From Prochlorococcus marinus (GTDB lineage: Bacteria; Cyanobacteriota; Cyanobacteriia; PCC-6307; Cyanobiaceae): a stretch of 64,000 bases of DNA. Location of the stretch: the NCBI RefSeq assembly GCF_001180265.1, contig NZ_CVSW01000006.1, forward strand, positions 49,958-113,957, given 5' to 3'. The translations under genes were made by a program, and so were the position numbers. Numbering within the stretch: the first letter of the stretch is position 1; each line of letters starts with the position of its first letter. A model generated the notes under the pieces. It saw only the letters and a list, made by a program, of their open reading frames with translations. It had not been told where the DNA came from and did not search any database. Positions 7,466-14,764 of this stretch are shown here, piece by piece.

Positions 7466-8335
7466 ATGAAAAATTTTTTTATTTTAATTATTTTTATCAT
7501 TTTTTTAATTTTTATAATTGTAAGAGATTATCAAATTAAGAAGAAAAAGTTAAAATTAAACAATGCCTTAAATTCCAATTTCTTTATTCAAACAATTAAT
7601 AAATTAATTGACGAGAACAAATACAACTTGTTAGAGGAGAGGAATAGATTAAGGGAAATAGATGCTTACGGTAACGAGGATTATAAAAAATGGATTGGCA
7701 ATCCACCTCTTGATGAAAAAGCCATTGAGAAAAATATATTTAATGGATCTAAGGGATTTAAAGAGGGTATACCATACTTCTATGAAAAAGTAATTTTAAA
7801 AGAATTTGGAAGTACGGAATTATTTTTCGAAAAGTGGAGATCCTATTGTAAAGAAAATCCTACTATTGATGATGAGATAATTGGATCTATTAGAAAGCTC
7901 GAAATTGAAGATTGGTTTGTTTTCATAGCAAGTCAAATTGAGAAATCATGCTTAAACCTAATAGAAAAAAACTACTCAAGTAAAAAAAAGGGAAACTACA
8001 AAAAAGGTATTAGATTTGAAAATCATTGTATGGAAATTCTCAAACAAAATGGCTGGGAAGTAAAAGAAACCCCTATTACAGGAGATCAAGGGGTTGACTT
8101 AATTGCGTCAATAAATGATTTAAGAATATGTATACAATGCAAAGATCATGAAAAAGCCATTGGAAATAAAGCAGTTCAGGAAATTTCAGCTGGTAAATTA
8201 TTTTGGAAAGGTACACATGCAATAATAGTCTCAAAATCTGGCTTTACAAAGTCTGCTCATCAACTAGCAAAATCAAATAAAGTGGAACTAATCAATGAAT
8301 ATCAATTAAAAGATTTAGAAAAGTTTATTGTTTAA
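7466..8335 (+). CDS. Membrane-anchored Mrr-type PD-(D/E)XK nuclease
   Basis: The 289 residues hold three parts: an N-terminal membrane span (residues 3-19, FFILIIFIIFLIFIIV) followed by a basic stop-transfer stretch; an unassigned middle region (about 35-170) with many charged helices; and an Mrr catalytic domain from about 180. The domain shows GIRFE with Glu185, GDQGVD with Asp211 and the QxK variant Gln224-Lys226. Mrr-family enzymes cut modified DNA or act in repair. No methylase or specificity gene is adjacent, so it is not an ordinary restriction system. The full catalytic set is present, so it is probably active. Confidence 0.75.
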   Translation: MKNFFILIIFIIFLIFIIVRDYQIKKKKLKLNNALNSNFFIQTINKLIDENKYNLLEERNRLREIDAYGNEDYKKWIGNPPLDEKAIEKNIFNGSKGFKEGIPYFYEKVILKEFGSTELFFEKWRSYCKENPTIDDEIIGSIRKLEIEDWFVFIASQIEKSCLNLIEKNYSSKKKGNYKKGIRFENHCMEILKQNGWEVKETPITGDQGVDLIASINDLRICIQCKDHEKAIGNKAVQEISAGKLFWKGTHAIIVSKSGFTKSAHQLAKSNKVELINEYQLKDLEKFIV

Positions 8336-8340
8336 AAAGT

Positions 8341-8745
8341 TTATATCAATTGAGTTAAGCCCTCTTTGTAAAGCAAAAGTGTTGTAAAAATTCCTGAGGC
8401 CCACATTAAACCTCTAGCTGTGGGGATATTAAAAATATATGCACCAATATATAAAAAACGAAAAATAGGATGAATCAATGCTGCAATTATTGCAATATTA
8501 GAGTCAGTTAAACTAATCAAACAAAGAAGACATGCGGGTGCATGTAGGGAAATACTTTCCCAACAATTTTGATGACACCAAACTGCTCTTTTTCCAAAAG
8601 AAGGTAATTCATCGAATAAAGCCCTTGGAGCAGACATATTTTCAACAGAATATCCCGCTTTAACTCTCCCTATAGTTAATGGAATAATTGATAATAAAAC
8701 AACACCAACTGATAGACAAAGGCTCCAGGCAAAAGCTACTTGCAT
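8341..8745 (-). CDS. MAPEG-family membrane protein
   Basis: This 134-residue integral membrane protein has four hydrophobic segments. The MAPEG signature is readable as RAVWCHQNCWESISLHAPA at about residues 53-71 (consensus RAxxxxxNxxE, with a Phe-type position afterwards). A later HPIFRFLYIGAYIFNIPTARG gives the usual Arg/Tyr pattern. MAPEG proteins include glutathione S-transferases and related enzymes, but many bacterial members have no known substrate. It is tail to tail with the Mrr gene, with five bases between the stops. Confidence 0.75.
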   Translation of the reverse strand: MQVAFAWSLCLSVGVVLLSIIPLTIGRVKAGYSVENMSAPRALFDELPSFGKRAVWCHQNCWESISLHAPACLLCLISLTDSNIAIIAALIHPIFRFLYIGAYIFNIPTARGLMWASGIFTTLLLYKEGLTQLI

Positions 8746-8862
8746 ATGATTTAAATAATATTATTAGCTTAATAATTGAAGCTCATTATCGTGATAAATG
8801 AAAAATCATTACCATAGATAAAACTTTGCAAAAAATGCTGTAATTTAAAAAAAAAATCACTT

Positions 8863-8988
8863 ATGGATATTTCAAAGATAGTTTTAATTTTTGGCATAAG
8901 TTTACTAATATATACTGCTTTTCTGTTTTTAGGATTTTTTCTTAAGAATAAAAATCTAAAGGCACAGAATCTAAAAAAAGAAGAATAG
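8863..8988 (+). CDS. Small single-span membrane protein (41 aa)
   Basis: The frame runs from ATG at 8863 to TAG at 8986. Residues 5-27 form one hydrophobic span (KIVLIFGISLLIYTAFLFLG), followed by a short basic tail ending KKEE. The opposite strand is also open here but gives an implausible Phe/Arg-rich product, so the plus-strand reading is preferred. Function unknown. Confidence 0.5.
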   Translation: MDISKIVLIFGISLLIYTAFLFLGFFLKNKNLKAQNLKKEE

Positions 8989-9119
8989 ATTATTAATGCC
9001 ACGAAAATTTACTATTTTCTCAATATTTTTATATCTTTTTGAATATATTTAATGGAAATAAAATTTGATCCAAATAATAATAAGGGATATTTGAAATTAA
9101 ATAAGACAGTTGCTGGTAT

Positions 9120-9413
9120 ATGAAAAAATTTTATAAATTTCTTAAAAGTTTTCTATTTATATCACTATGGCTTATTTTATCCTCATTTTTAACCCAATAT
9201 TGGAATACCTTTCATTGGGAATATGTTTACTTAAACTTCAGAATTATATTTGATAAAGAATTTTGGTTTGTTTTAGAAAAAATTCTTTTAGGATTTGATA
9301 TTGGTTACTGGTTAGAAGAAGCACTAAAATTCTTAAGTTATGAAATACCTAAAGAATCATTTAAATATTTACCAATTTATTTCGTATTAAAGTCTATTTG
9401 GATAAAGAATTAA
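9120..9413 (+). CDS. Aromatic-rich hypothetical protein
   Basis: This 97-residue protein has a basic start and a hydrophobic segment (FLFISLWLILSSFL) that could be a signal anchor. The remainder is very rich in Phe, Tyr and Trp with amphipathic helices (WFVLEKILLGFDIGYWLEEALKF). It probably sits at the membrane. It is convergent with the fibrillin gene, nine bases apart. No family recognised. Confidence 0.5.
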   Translation: MKKFYKFLKSFLFISLWLILSSFLTQYWNTFHWEYVYLNFRIIFDKEFWFVLEKILLGFDIGYWLEEALKFLSYEIPKESFKYLPIYFVLKSIWIKN

Positions 9414-9422
9414 TTTCTATTT

Positions 9423-9965
9423 TTAAAACATTTTAATAAATTCCTTGAAATTCTTAAATAAAGTCGGTGAATTTATTTTTCTTAAAACAAATAAAGTTCC
9501 TTTATCACCTCTACATATTCTAAGCTTATTGCTTAAATAAGTTATCTCTAACCACCCTAATTGTTCATTATTTATTTCTTTTATAGCTTTTATATTTTTT
9601 TTTCCAAATTTAGGACCAATAACACCAGCATGTGTAAATTTGACCCCAATTTTTTTTTCATTTATGTAATTAAGTCTTATTAAAATGCCAGTACCAATAA
9701 TTGATTTTATTCCTCTAGGTTTAAGTAAATTAAGACCATCTAAATTTAAGGGATCAAGAATTTGAAGGTTATCAATAAAAGGAGAATATTTTAAAAAAGG
9801 ACTATTAGAACTACTCCACCTAAGCTCCCAAACACCCTGCAAAGCATTTCTATCTTTGCTGAAGGAAAAATTATGATCAATTTCAAGTTGTTCGGCAAAA
9901 TAACGTATACTCTCTGAATTTGGAGATTTAAGAAGTAAATTTAATAAATCATTTTCGGTTTCCAT
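9423..9965 (-). CDS. PAP/fibrillin-family protein
   Basis: This 180-residue protein has the lipocalin-like fibrillin (plastid-lipid-associated) pattern. LQGVWELRWSSS sits near residue 43, and the closing strand pair YLSNKLRICRGDKGTLFVL carries the conserved RGDxGxLFVL ending. Fibrillins bind lipids or quinones at thylakoids and protect photosystems under stress. There is no signal peptide, so it should be peripheral on the cytoplasmic face. A second, longer fibrillin lies at 12395-13165. Confidence 0.8.
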   Translation of the reverse strand: METENDLLNLLLKSPNSESIRYFAEQLEIDHNFSFSKDRNALQGVWELRWSSSNSPFLKYSPFIDNLQILDPLNLDGLNLLKPRGIKSIIGTGILIRLNYINEKKIGVKFTHAGVIGPKFGKKNIKAIKEINNEQLGWLEITYLSNKLRICRGDKGTLFVLRKINSPTLFKNFKEFIKMF

Positions 9966-10044
9966 TTAATAAACGCTGGAGTATATAGCTGAGGATAAAT
10001 ACTTACCTCCATGTGCTATATTCTACCCAGAATATGTTGATTTG

Positions 10045-10329
10045 ATGACAAAGAGCTATTGGCTTAAAAAAATTTCAATTCCAAATGCTGATTTATTTCT
10101 GGAATATATAAGAACAGTATTGCCTTGGATTAAATCTGTGGGAGGAGTAATAATAAAAAGAGATTTAATACAAGAATCAACCTCAAACGAATGGGATGGA
10201 GGGCAGCTTGGATTAGTAATTGAATTCGAATCAAAATTTGCTGCTAAAAAAGCATTTTATTCTGAAGTATTTCAAAAATATCTGCAGTCCAGAGATTTAA
10301 TGGAACTAGTTACTATAAGTACTCTTTAA
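10045..10329 (+). CDS. DUF1330-family protein
   Basis: The protein has 94 residues if started at ATG 10045; a TTG directly before it (10042) is a less likely start. The pattern SYWLKKISIPNADLFLEYI, then GGVIIKRD, GQLGLVIEFESKFAAKKAFYS and a final LxSRDLMELVTIS follows the DUF1330 ferredoxin-like fold, which belongs to the dimeric alpha/beta-barrel group. No catalytic role is established for this family. It is divergent from the fibrillin gene across a 79-base gap. Confidence 0.65.
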   Translation: MTKSYWLKKISIPNADLFLEYIRTVLPWIKSVGGVIIKRDLIQESTSNEWDGGQLGLVIEFESKFAAKKAFYSEVFQKYLQSRDLMELVTISTL

Positions 10330-10466
10330 AAAAATCAACAAATATCGACCTCACACAAACAACTTATAAGTATTTATTACTATTAAATTATTTATGTAAT
10401 ATTTATAACTTCACTAGGAATAGCATATTTTGCAAAATTTAAATGTAAAAGTAATCCGTTAATCAA

Positions 10467-10646
10467 ATGAACTATTCAACAGAAAAAGATGATTATTTGA
10501 TGACAACTCCATATACAAAGAAAATTCAGCAAAAATTTGAAAAGGTTAAATCTTTTTTAGAGCAAAATGGATTTAATCCTTCATCAGAGAGTTTAATGCA
10601 AGATATAGTTAGCTCAGAAGAATATATTGCTAAAAATGGCTTATAA
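10467..10646 (+). CDS. Small soluble protein (59 aa)
   Basis: The frame runs from ATG at 10467 to TAA at 10644. It has a polar N-terminus, then two predicted helices (YTKKIQQKFEKVKSFLEQN and SESLMQDIVSSEEYIAKNG) joined by GFNPS. No membrane span or Cys. The end lies four bases before the stop of the minus-strand gene at 10651. Function unknown; the helical hairpin could be a protein-binding element. Confidence 0.5.
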   Translation: MNYSTEKDDYLMTTPYTKKIQQKFEKVKSFLEQNGFNPSSESLMQDIVSSEEYIAKNGL

Positions 10647-10650
10647 AATA

Positions 10651-10830
10651 TCAGAATATATTCAGAGTCCTTAAATAATAAAAACCGCCTATTAGAAAAG
10701 GTAATAATATTCCAATAAATAAAAATAAGGATTTCTTTGATTCGCCTTCTGATATGGGGTTAATTTCTGGTTCAATTGCAAAACCATTTTGTCTACCACC
10801 GCTTTCGGTTGTATAACCTTTTTTATTCAT
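10651..10830 (-). CDS. Small membrane protein with Hli-type N-terminal motif
   Basis: This 59-residue protein runs from ATG (10828-10830) to TGA (10651-10653). The N-terminus reads TESGGRQNGFAIEPEI, the GGRQNxFAxEP sequence seen ahead of the membrane span in many Prochlorococcus high-light-inducible and related thylakoid proteins. A span at about 34-53 (LFLFIGILLPFLIGGFYYL) follows but lacks the ExxxGR chlorophyll-binding motif of Hli proteins. It may therefore share a targeting or assembly signal with Hli proteins without binding pigment. Confidence 0.6.
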   Translation of the reverse strand: MNKKGYTTESGGRQNGFAIEPEINPISEGESKKSLFLFIGILLPFLIGGFYYLRTLNIF

Positions 10831-10915
10831 GAGAAAAATAATCTATGGAGATTATCTCATGTAAAAACATATTTAAAAAAATTTTTTACAATTAGAATTA
10901 AACTAATTTTAAGAT

Positions 10916-11050
10916 CTAATAATTGACTTCAATCTGAGATTTCAACTTGGCAGCTTTTTTTAAAAGACCTACAACTTCCTTACGGCCAGTAGCAAACTCA
11001 GCCTTGTTAAGTAACTCGCTATATTTTTTTGTGATTTCTCTGTGATTCAT
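10916..11050 (-). CDS. Small basic helical protein (44 aa)
   Basis: The frame runs from ATG (11048-11050) to TAG (10916-10918). The product is one long amphipathic basic helix (EITKKYSELLNKAEFATGRKEVVGLLKKAAKLKSQ broken near ATGRK). It has no Cys or membrane part. G+C content is slightly higher than its flanks, which supports coding. Function unknown; nucleic-acid or membrane-surface binding would suit its charge. Confidence 0.55.
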   Translation of the reverse strand: MNHREITKKYSELLNKAEFATGRKEVVGLLKKAAKLKSQIEVNY

Positions 11051-11135
11051 TTTGAATATTATTTCTATAAATTATAAAGTTACTAAAAAAAATTTTTGTA
11101 TAAAAGATATCAAAAAAGAGTTTAAGTACCTTTAG

Positions 11136-11438
11136 CTATTTAAACCAACCTTTTTTCTTTGGTTTAATCTCTTCTTTAATAACTTCTTTTTTTCTCCCAA
11201 ATAATCCCTTTTTTTGGACTGTTAAATTCTGTTCAACAGGTTTAGATTTTCTGTTAAACAAGCCTTTTTTAGGTTCTTTTTTAATTGATTCTTTTTTGTC
11301 GGAAATCTTTGTTTTTTTAGGATTTGATTCTGAATTTTTGGGTTTGCTATCTGCAAATAAAGTTTGATATACAAAAAAACCAAAAACAGCAAAGAAGCCT
11401 AATGCCTGTACTAGAGCAGTTCCAAGATTATCAAACAT
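11136..11438 (-). CDS. Membrane protein with repeated basic GLFxRK tail
   Basis: This 100-residue protein has an N-terminal membrane span at about 8-27 (LVQALGFFAVFGFFVYQTLF). A long Lys-rich cytoplasmic tail follows in which KKGLFNRK, KKGLFGRK and KKKGWFK repeat at about residues 58, 76 and 94. The spaced Phe/Trp in basic clusters suggests a short linear motif used to bind a partner or acidic lipids. It lies directly after the 61-residue exported protein gene on the same strand with no gap, so co-transcription is likely. Function unknown. Confidence 0.6.
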   Translation of the reverse strand: MFDNLGTALVQALGFFAVFGFFVYQTLFADSKPKNSESNPKKTKISDKKESIKKEPKKGLFNRKSKPVEQNLTVQKKGLFGRKKEVIKEEIKPKKKGWFK

Positions 11439-11624
11439 TTAGGCCTCAACTTTGTATAGTGATTCTTTTTCTTTCGCTTTTATACATTTTTTATCATCAG
11501 ACAAGCATTCAATTTCTGCCTTCTTCTCAGTATGAGAACTGCAGCCACCTGCCTTTACATTAGATATTGAAAACAATGTTATTACTCCTAAAATGAAGGC
11601 GAATGTTGTGTTAATCGGTTTCAT
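11439..11624 (-). CDS. Small Cys-containing exported protein
   Basis: ATG at 11622-11624 gives 61 residues that begin directly with a signal peptide (KPINTTFAFILGVITLFSIS, cleavage near VKA-GG); a longer in-frame start at 11687 would bury the signal. The mature part begins AGGCSSHTEKKAEIECL and has a third Cys at DDKKC. It resembles the exported protein at 24939-25160 (NGGCKEHCGQK, later CLNKSLC). The shared GGCxxH start could bind a metal or form disulfides. Function unknown. Confidence 0.6.
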   Translation of the reverse strand: MKPINTTFAFILGVITLFSISNVKAGGCSSHTEKKAEIECLSDDKKCIKAKEKESLYKVEA

Positions 11625-11708
11625 AAGTTTTATATTTATTATGGAAAAATAATTTCGCAATTGCGAAGATAATCTTTTCTTCTGCAAAAAATATCCCTTT
11701 TTATATAT

Positions 11709-11888
11709 CTATTTGTAGTAATTAACTAAGTCGATAATTAATATTGCTAGTAATGAAAGACCTAAAATGAAGGGTAAATAAGGATATTTATTTAAAATTT
11801 TGTTTAGTTGATTTTTCGATGTTTGTTTTTCCTTCTTCTTTTCTCTAGGTGGTAAGCCTAGCTCTTCCCTTCTCTTAGCTTCTCCCAT
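11709..11888 (-). CDS. Small GEAKRR-type membrane protein (DUF2839-like)
   Basis: This 59-residue protein runs from ATG (11886-11888) to TAG (11709-11711). It opens MGEAKRREELGLPPREKKK, the charged start that I associate with the cyanobacterial DUF2839 group, and ends with one membrane span (YLPFILGLSLLAILIIDLV). The basic head should face the cytoplasm. The family match is from memory of the N-terminal motif only. Function unknown. Confidence 0.55.
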   Translation of the reverse strand: MGEAKRREELGLPPREKKKEKQTSKNQLNKILNKYPYLPFILGLSLLAILIIDLVNYYK

Positions 11889-12014
11889 AATTTTTTAATT
11901 TATTTAAGACTATTTTATACACTTATCAAAAGTAATGTATTGTTCTAGATTTAAATTATTAACGGTTAATTTATCGTAAATTTTGGATATATTAAAAATA
12001 TATAAAAAAATTAC

Positions 12015-12122
12015 ATGATAGAAGTAGTTTGGTCTGTAAATATAATGATTGCCATTCTGATTATTGGTGTTGCCTGGGTTCTTTACTACATATTTACTTA
12101 TGATCAAAAATTTAGTTCCTAG
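12015..12122 (+). CDS. Very small membrane protein (35 aa)
   Basis: The frame runs from ATG at 12015 to TAG at 12120. It is almost entirely one membrane span (WSVNIMIAILIIGVAWVLYYIF) with a short acidic and basic tail. Size and form suit a photosystem or cytochrome-complex accessory subunit, but I do not match it to any Psb, Psa or Pet protein. It ends four bases before the Nif11 gene. The opposite strand is also open, with a less protein-like product. Confidence 0.45.
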   Translation: MIEVVWSVNIMIAILIIGVAWVLYYIFTYDQKFSS

Positions 12123-12126
12123 ATAA

Positions 12127-12309
12127 ATGTCAGATAAAGATCTAATTAATTTTCTAAAAAAAATAGAGCAACTTAATCAAATTGCTGAGCTAATAAAAAA
12201 TAATCCTAGTAAAAAAATGTACCTTTCAAAATGTAAAAATCATGATGAAGTAATTAAATTAACCACTGAATGGGGTTTTGATATTGGTAAAAGGTGGGGC
12301 GAATATTAA
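12127..12309 (+). CDS. Nif11-domain small protein
   Basis: This 60-residue protein matches the Nif11 leader-like domain: SDKDLINFLKKIEQLNQIAELI, a short linker, CKNHDEVIKLTTEWGFDIG. The DEVIKLxxxxGFDI part is the most conserved region of the family. Nif11 domains serve as leader peptides for modified natural products (for example prochlorosins) but also occur alone. Here the protein ends soon after the domain (KRWGEY) with no GG cleavage site and no Cys/Ser/Thr-rich core, so a free-standing role is more likely. Confidence 0.75.
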   Translation: MSDKDLINFLKKIEQLNQIAELIKNNPSKKMYLSKCKNHDEVIKLTTEWGFDIGKRWGEY

Positions 12310-12394
12310 TTGATTTTATTACCAGCATTATTAAAATTGCCATCAACTTCAAATTAAATTCCTAAGATTAATTAGTATTTTTTATATTGGAGTT

Positions 12395-13165
12395 ATGAAA
12401 GAAATTAGTGAGATAAAGTCAAATATATATAAAATAGCTGCTGTTACAGATAGAGGGCAAAGATTAAATAAATTAATTTCTCCTATGTATGAGGAAAAAG
12501 CTAATGAAATGAATGAATTGATTGAAGTTCTAAAAGACTTTAGTTTTGAAATATCTGAAAAATCATTGTCTGGAGAGTGGGAATTGATTTTTTCTAGTGT
12601 TGAATTATTTCGTAGTTCTCCTTTCTTCCTTGCTATTGAAAAGGCATTAAATGATGAATTTAAAAGTAATCTTTTTTTTAAATTACATCAATTACAAGTA
12701 GGATCCTTTGGTATATCAACTATTGGGAGAATTGCTCAAAAGATTGATTTTGACAAAAAAGAATTTATATCTACTTTTGACACTACAATATTTGGGCTGA
12801 CAACAATTCCCATCTTAGGATGGTTCAAACTATTGCCTACTTTTGGTGGAAGAGTAATAACCCTAGCAAGTGATTTAGTTTTAAGAAATAATTTACTTGA
12901 TATGAAATTACAAAAGACAAAAGTCTCCAAAGTTGATGGACTTAATAAGATCCCATTATTTAGTGAATTACTTATGGATAGATGGTATCCAGTTAAAGAG
13001 GTATGGAATAAGTTACCTTGGAATAAAGAATCGCCTAATAGCCAGGTTTCAATTGTATATTTAGACGAAGAAATGAGAATTATGCAGGATATGTATGGGT
13101 CTATTTTTATTTATATAAGGCCTTCAATTTCCTTGTTGAATTCAAATACAATCTCTAATGATTAA
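12395..13165 (+). CDS. PAP/fibrillin-family protein, long form
   Basis: The 256 residues carry an N-terminal helical part (about 1-55), then the fibrillin lipocalin-like region beginning LSGEWELIFSSVELFRSSPFF. The family's closing motif is VYLDEEMRIMQDMYGSIFIYIR near residue 225, where the usual RGDxGxLF is altered to QDMYGSIF. Fibrillins act at thylakoid lipids or plastoglobule-like particles. With the 180-residue homologue at 9423 this gives two fibrillins within 4 kb. Confidence 0.75.
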   Translation: MKEISEIKSNIYKIAAVTDRGQRLNKLISPMYEEKANEMNELIEVLKDFSFEISEKSLSGEWELIFSSVELFRSSPFFLAIEKALNDEFKSNLFFKLHQLQVGSFGISTIGRIAQKIDFDKKEFISTFDTTIFGLTTIPILGWFKLLPTFGGRVITLASDLVLRNNLLDMKLQKTKVSKVDGLNKIPLFSELLMDRWYPVKEVWNKLPWNKESPNSQVSIVYLDEEMRIMQDMYGSIFIYIRPSISLLNSNTISND

Positions 13166-13297
13166 TTAAAAGACTGACTAATATTTTTAGTAATTTATGG
13201 AATAAATCCATTAAAAATTTAATTTCAAGATTAATTAATAAAAACTTCTCGCATCTTAAATACAAATAGGTTAAGTTCGTAGTGAACATTTTTTATT

Positions 13298-13612
13298 ATG
13301 CTTAGAAATCAAGAAAAAAATTCAGTTGTTAGAGGAATATTCCTAATAGGAGGATGGGGCTTAGGTCTAGACAGATTCTACGAAGGAGATAAAAAAGGTG
13401 GTTTTTTGTCAATCATTGGTTGGAGTATCACATTTTTTAGCTTTATCTTTCTTAAATGTTCAGGGTATGAATATGTTGAGGGTGTGAAAAATTATTCAGA
13501 TTATTCCCCTAACCCATTAATAGTTTTGCCTTTACTTGCAGGGGCGTATGGTGGCTTTCTAATAATTAAGAAGGCATTTAGATTAGCAAAGCAATTTGAG
13601 AATGCTGAATAA
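13298..13612 (+). CDS. TM2-domain protein
   Basis: This 104-residue membrane protein has the TM2 motif GGWGLGLDRFYEGDKKGGFLSIIGW near residues 18-42: a Gly-rich span end, DRFY, a short Lys-rich turn and a second span. A third hydrophobic segment (LIVLPLLAGAYGGFLII) follows. TM2 proteins are widespread with no defined biochemical role in bacteria. The neighbouring minus-strand gene at 13631 is tail to tail with it. Confidence 0.7.
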   Translation: MLRNQEKNSVVRGIFLIGGWGLGLDRFYEGDKKGGFLSIIGWSITFFSFIFLKCSGYEYVEGVKNYSDYSPNPLIVLPLLAGAYGGFLIIKKAFRLAKQFENAE

Positions 13613-13630
13613 TACTACAAGCAGCCAAAT

Positions 13631-13792
13631 TCAAGATAATAATCCAGATCCTTTCAAATAAAATTTAAATAAAAGAATCACTAAAAGGTTTACTATTGCT
13701 AAGGCTACTAAACCATTTCTATTTTTTACATCTAATTTCTTGACTAAATTAGAAAGATAAACGACTGGATTTTCTGGTTCTTTATTATCCAA
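13631..13792 (-). CDS. Small membrane protein, TTG start (53 aa)
   Basis: An in-frame TAA lies two codons upstream of TTG (13790-13792) and there is no internal Met, so TTG is the only workable start. It has an acidic N-terminus (DNKEPENPVVY), a polar helix and one membrane span (GLVALAIVNLLVILLFKFYL). It is convergent with the TM2 gene. Function unknown; the call depends on codon pattern and the clear span. Confidence 0.45.
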   Translation of the reverse strand: MDNKEPENPVVYLSNLVKKLDVKNRNGLVALAIVNLLVILLFKFYLKGSGLLS

Positions 13793-13888
13793 ATTTTATT
13801 TAAATATTAATTTGAGAAGAAAATATCACAGTTTCATTTGAAGAATCAAAATTGTAAAGATGATTATCCAAAAAGAAATAAATAATAT

Positions 13889-14263
13889 CTAACCCATAAT
13901 TCCTGCATTTCTTAAAAACGCTTTACCCATATTGCCAATTACAAAAAATAGAGACAAATTAATTAAAAGGATTATTAATAATGCCAACATTTTATAGTTT
14001 GGATTAGTTGAAATGCCATCAAATCCATTATTAAGAAATCTTTTAAAAAGTGATTTGTCAATTTTTAGTTTTTGTTGCTCAGAATCAAGTTTTGCTTTTT
14101 CTTTTGAAGAATCTTGACTACTTGCTTTCTCTAGAAATTCTGTAAATGCTTTAACATTTTCTTCTTTTTTATTCCCCTCCTTAAGATCTTTATTATCTTC
14201 ATTCAAATTGGGGGACGCTTCGATTGAATTATTTTCCTCAGGATTAAGTTTTGAATCTTCCAA
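13889..14263 (-). CDS. Tail-anchored acidic protein, TTG start
   Basis: The 124-residue frame begins at TTG (14261-14263). The first 80 residues are highly charged and Asn/Glu/Lys-rich with a helical middle (ENVKAFTEFLEKASS). A single hydrophobic span follows near the C-terminus (MLALLIILLINLSLFFVIGN) with a short tail, so it is probably anchored by its tail with the head in the cytoplasm. The start is uncertain: no ATG is available upstream in frame. Function unknown. Confidence 0.5.
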   Translation of the reverse strand: MEDSKLNPEENNSIEASPNLNEDNKDLKEGNKKEENVKAFTEFLEKASSQDSSKEKAKLDSEQQKLKIDKSLFKRFLNNGFDGISTNPNYKMLALLIILLINLSLFFVIGNMGKAFLRNAGIMG

Positions 14264-14297
14264 ATTAGTAGTAAATGCTAGGAGTATATTACACCAT

Positions 14298-14332
14298 AAA
14301 AAAAACCCACTCGATCAATTGAAGAGAGGGTT
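14298..14332 (-). terminator. Intrinsic terminator, minus strand
   Basis: The arms 14304-14312 and 14324-14332 pair with one mismatch around an 11-base loop. The minus-strand transcript then runs into a U tract encoded by the A run at 14298-14305. It lies upstream of the 13889-14263 gene, not after it. Confidence 0.6.
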
Positions 14333-14351
14333 AGCTAAGGTTAAAGTTCTT
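14298..14351 (-). ncRNA. Candidate small RNA ending in an intrinsic terminator
   Basis: On the minus strand a TATTAT -10-like box (14358-14363) lies about seven bases before a stretch of roughly 54 bases that ends in a good hairpin plus an eight-base U run. No minus-strand gene lies upstream that would need this terminator: the next gene on that side, at 14442, points the other way. The simplest reading is a short independent RNA. Its 5' end is inferred only from the box. Confidence 0.4.
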
Positions 14352-14441
14352 ACATAAATAATAAATTATTTAAATTAAATTTGCTGTTATAGCATAATGA
14401 AGTTTTAATTTAAATTACATTCAAGGTAACTTTTAGTGCAT

Positions 14442-14648
14442 ATGTTAGATGCTAATACTAAAAAAGCATGTAAAGATGATCCCTCAATAAGAGAAATTAA
14501 AATTAGAAATATAGAACATGCTATTGAACAAGCAGAACTGATGATAAAAGAATCAAAAATGAGCCAAGAAGAATTAATCTACTTAAAAAGAAAAATATCG
14601 GACTCAAGACAGGATTTAGAGATACTTTATTTAATGAAAATCCAATGA
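14442..14648 (+). CDS. Small helical protein
   Basis: ATG at 14442 gives 68 residues; a GTG two codons earlier (14436) is a weaker alternative. The protein is nearly all charged helix with a heptad-like pattern (IREIKIRNIEHAIEQAELMIKES and EELIYLKRKISDSRQDLEILYL), so it probably forms an antiparallel two-helix hairpin or coiled coil. It has one Cys and no membrane span. Function unknown. Confidence 0.55.
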   Translation: MLDANTKKACKDDPSIREIKIRNIEHAIEQAELMIKESKMSQEELIYLKRKISDSRQDLEILYLMKIQ

Positions 14649-14764
14649 ATATAAATTTTTTAATCTTTTAAAATAATTTAATTTTTGCAAAGAAAATTAA
14701 TTTGTATATTTGAAGACTTATAAAGTTTTAAGAGAATGTAAAAATTTGTATAAAGGTTCTAGTT

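Noticed and set aside
8769..9002. Minus-strand 77-codon frame
   Set aside because: The product is a Phe/Arg-rich string without a sensible fold; the plus-strand 41-residue membrane protein at 8863-8988 has better codon use.
11910..12107. Minus-strand 65-codon frame
   Set aside because: Asn/Tyr-rich shadow opposite the 35-residue membrane protein; no motif or ribosome site.
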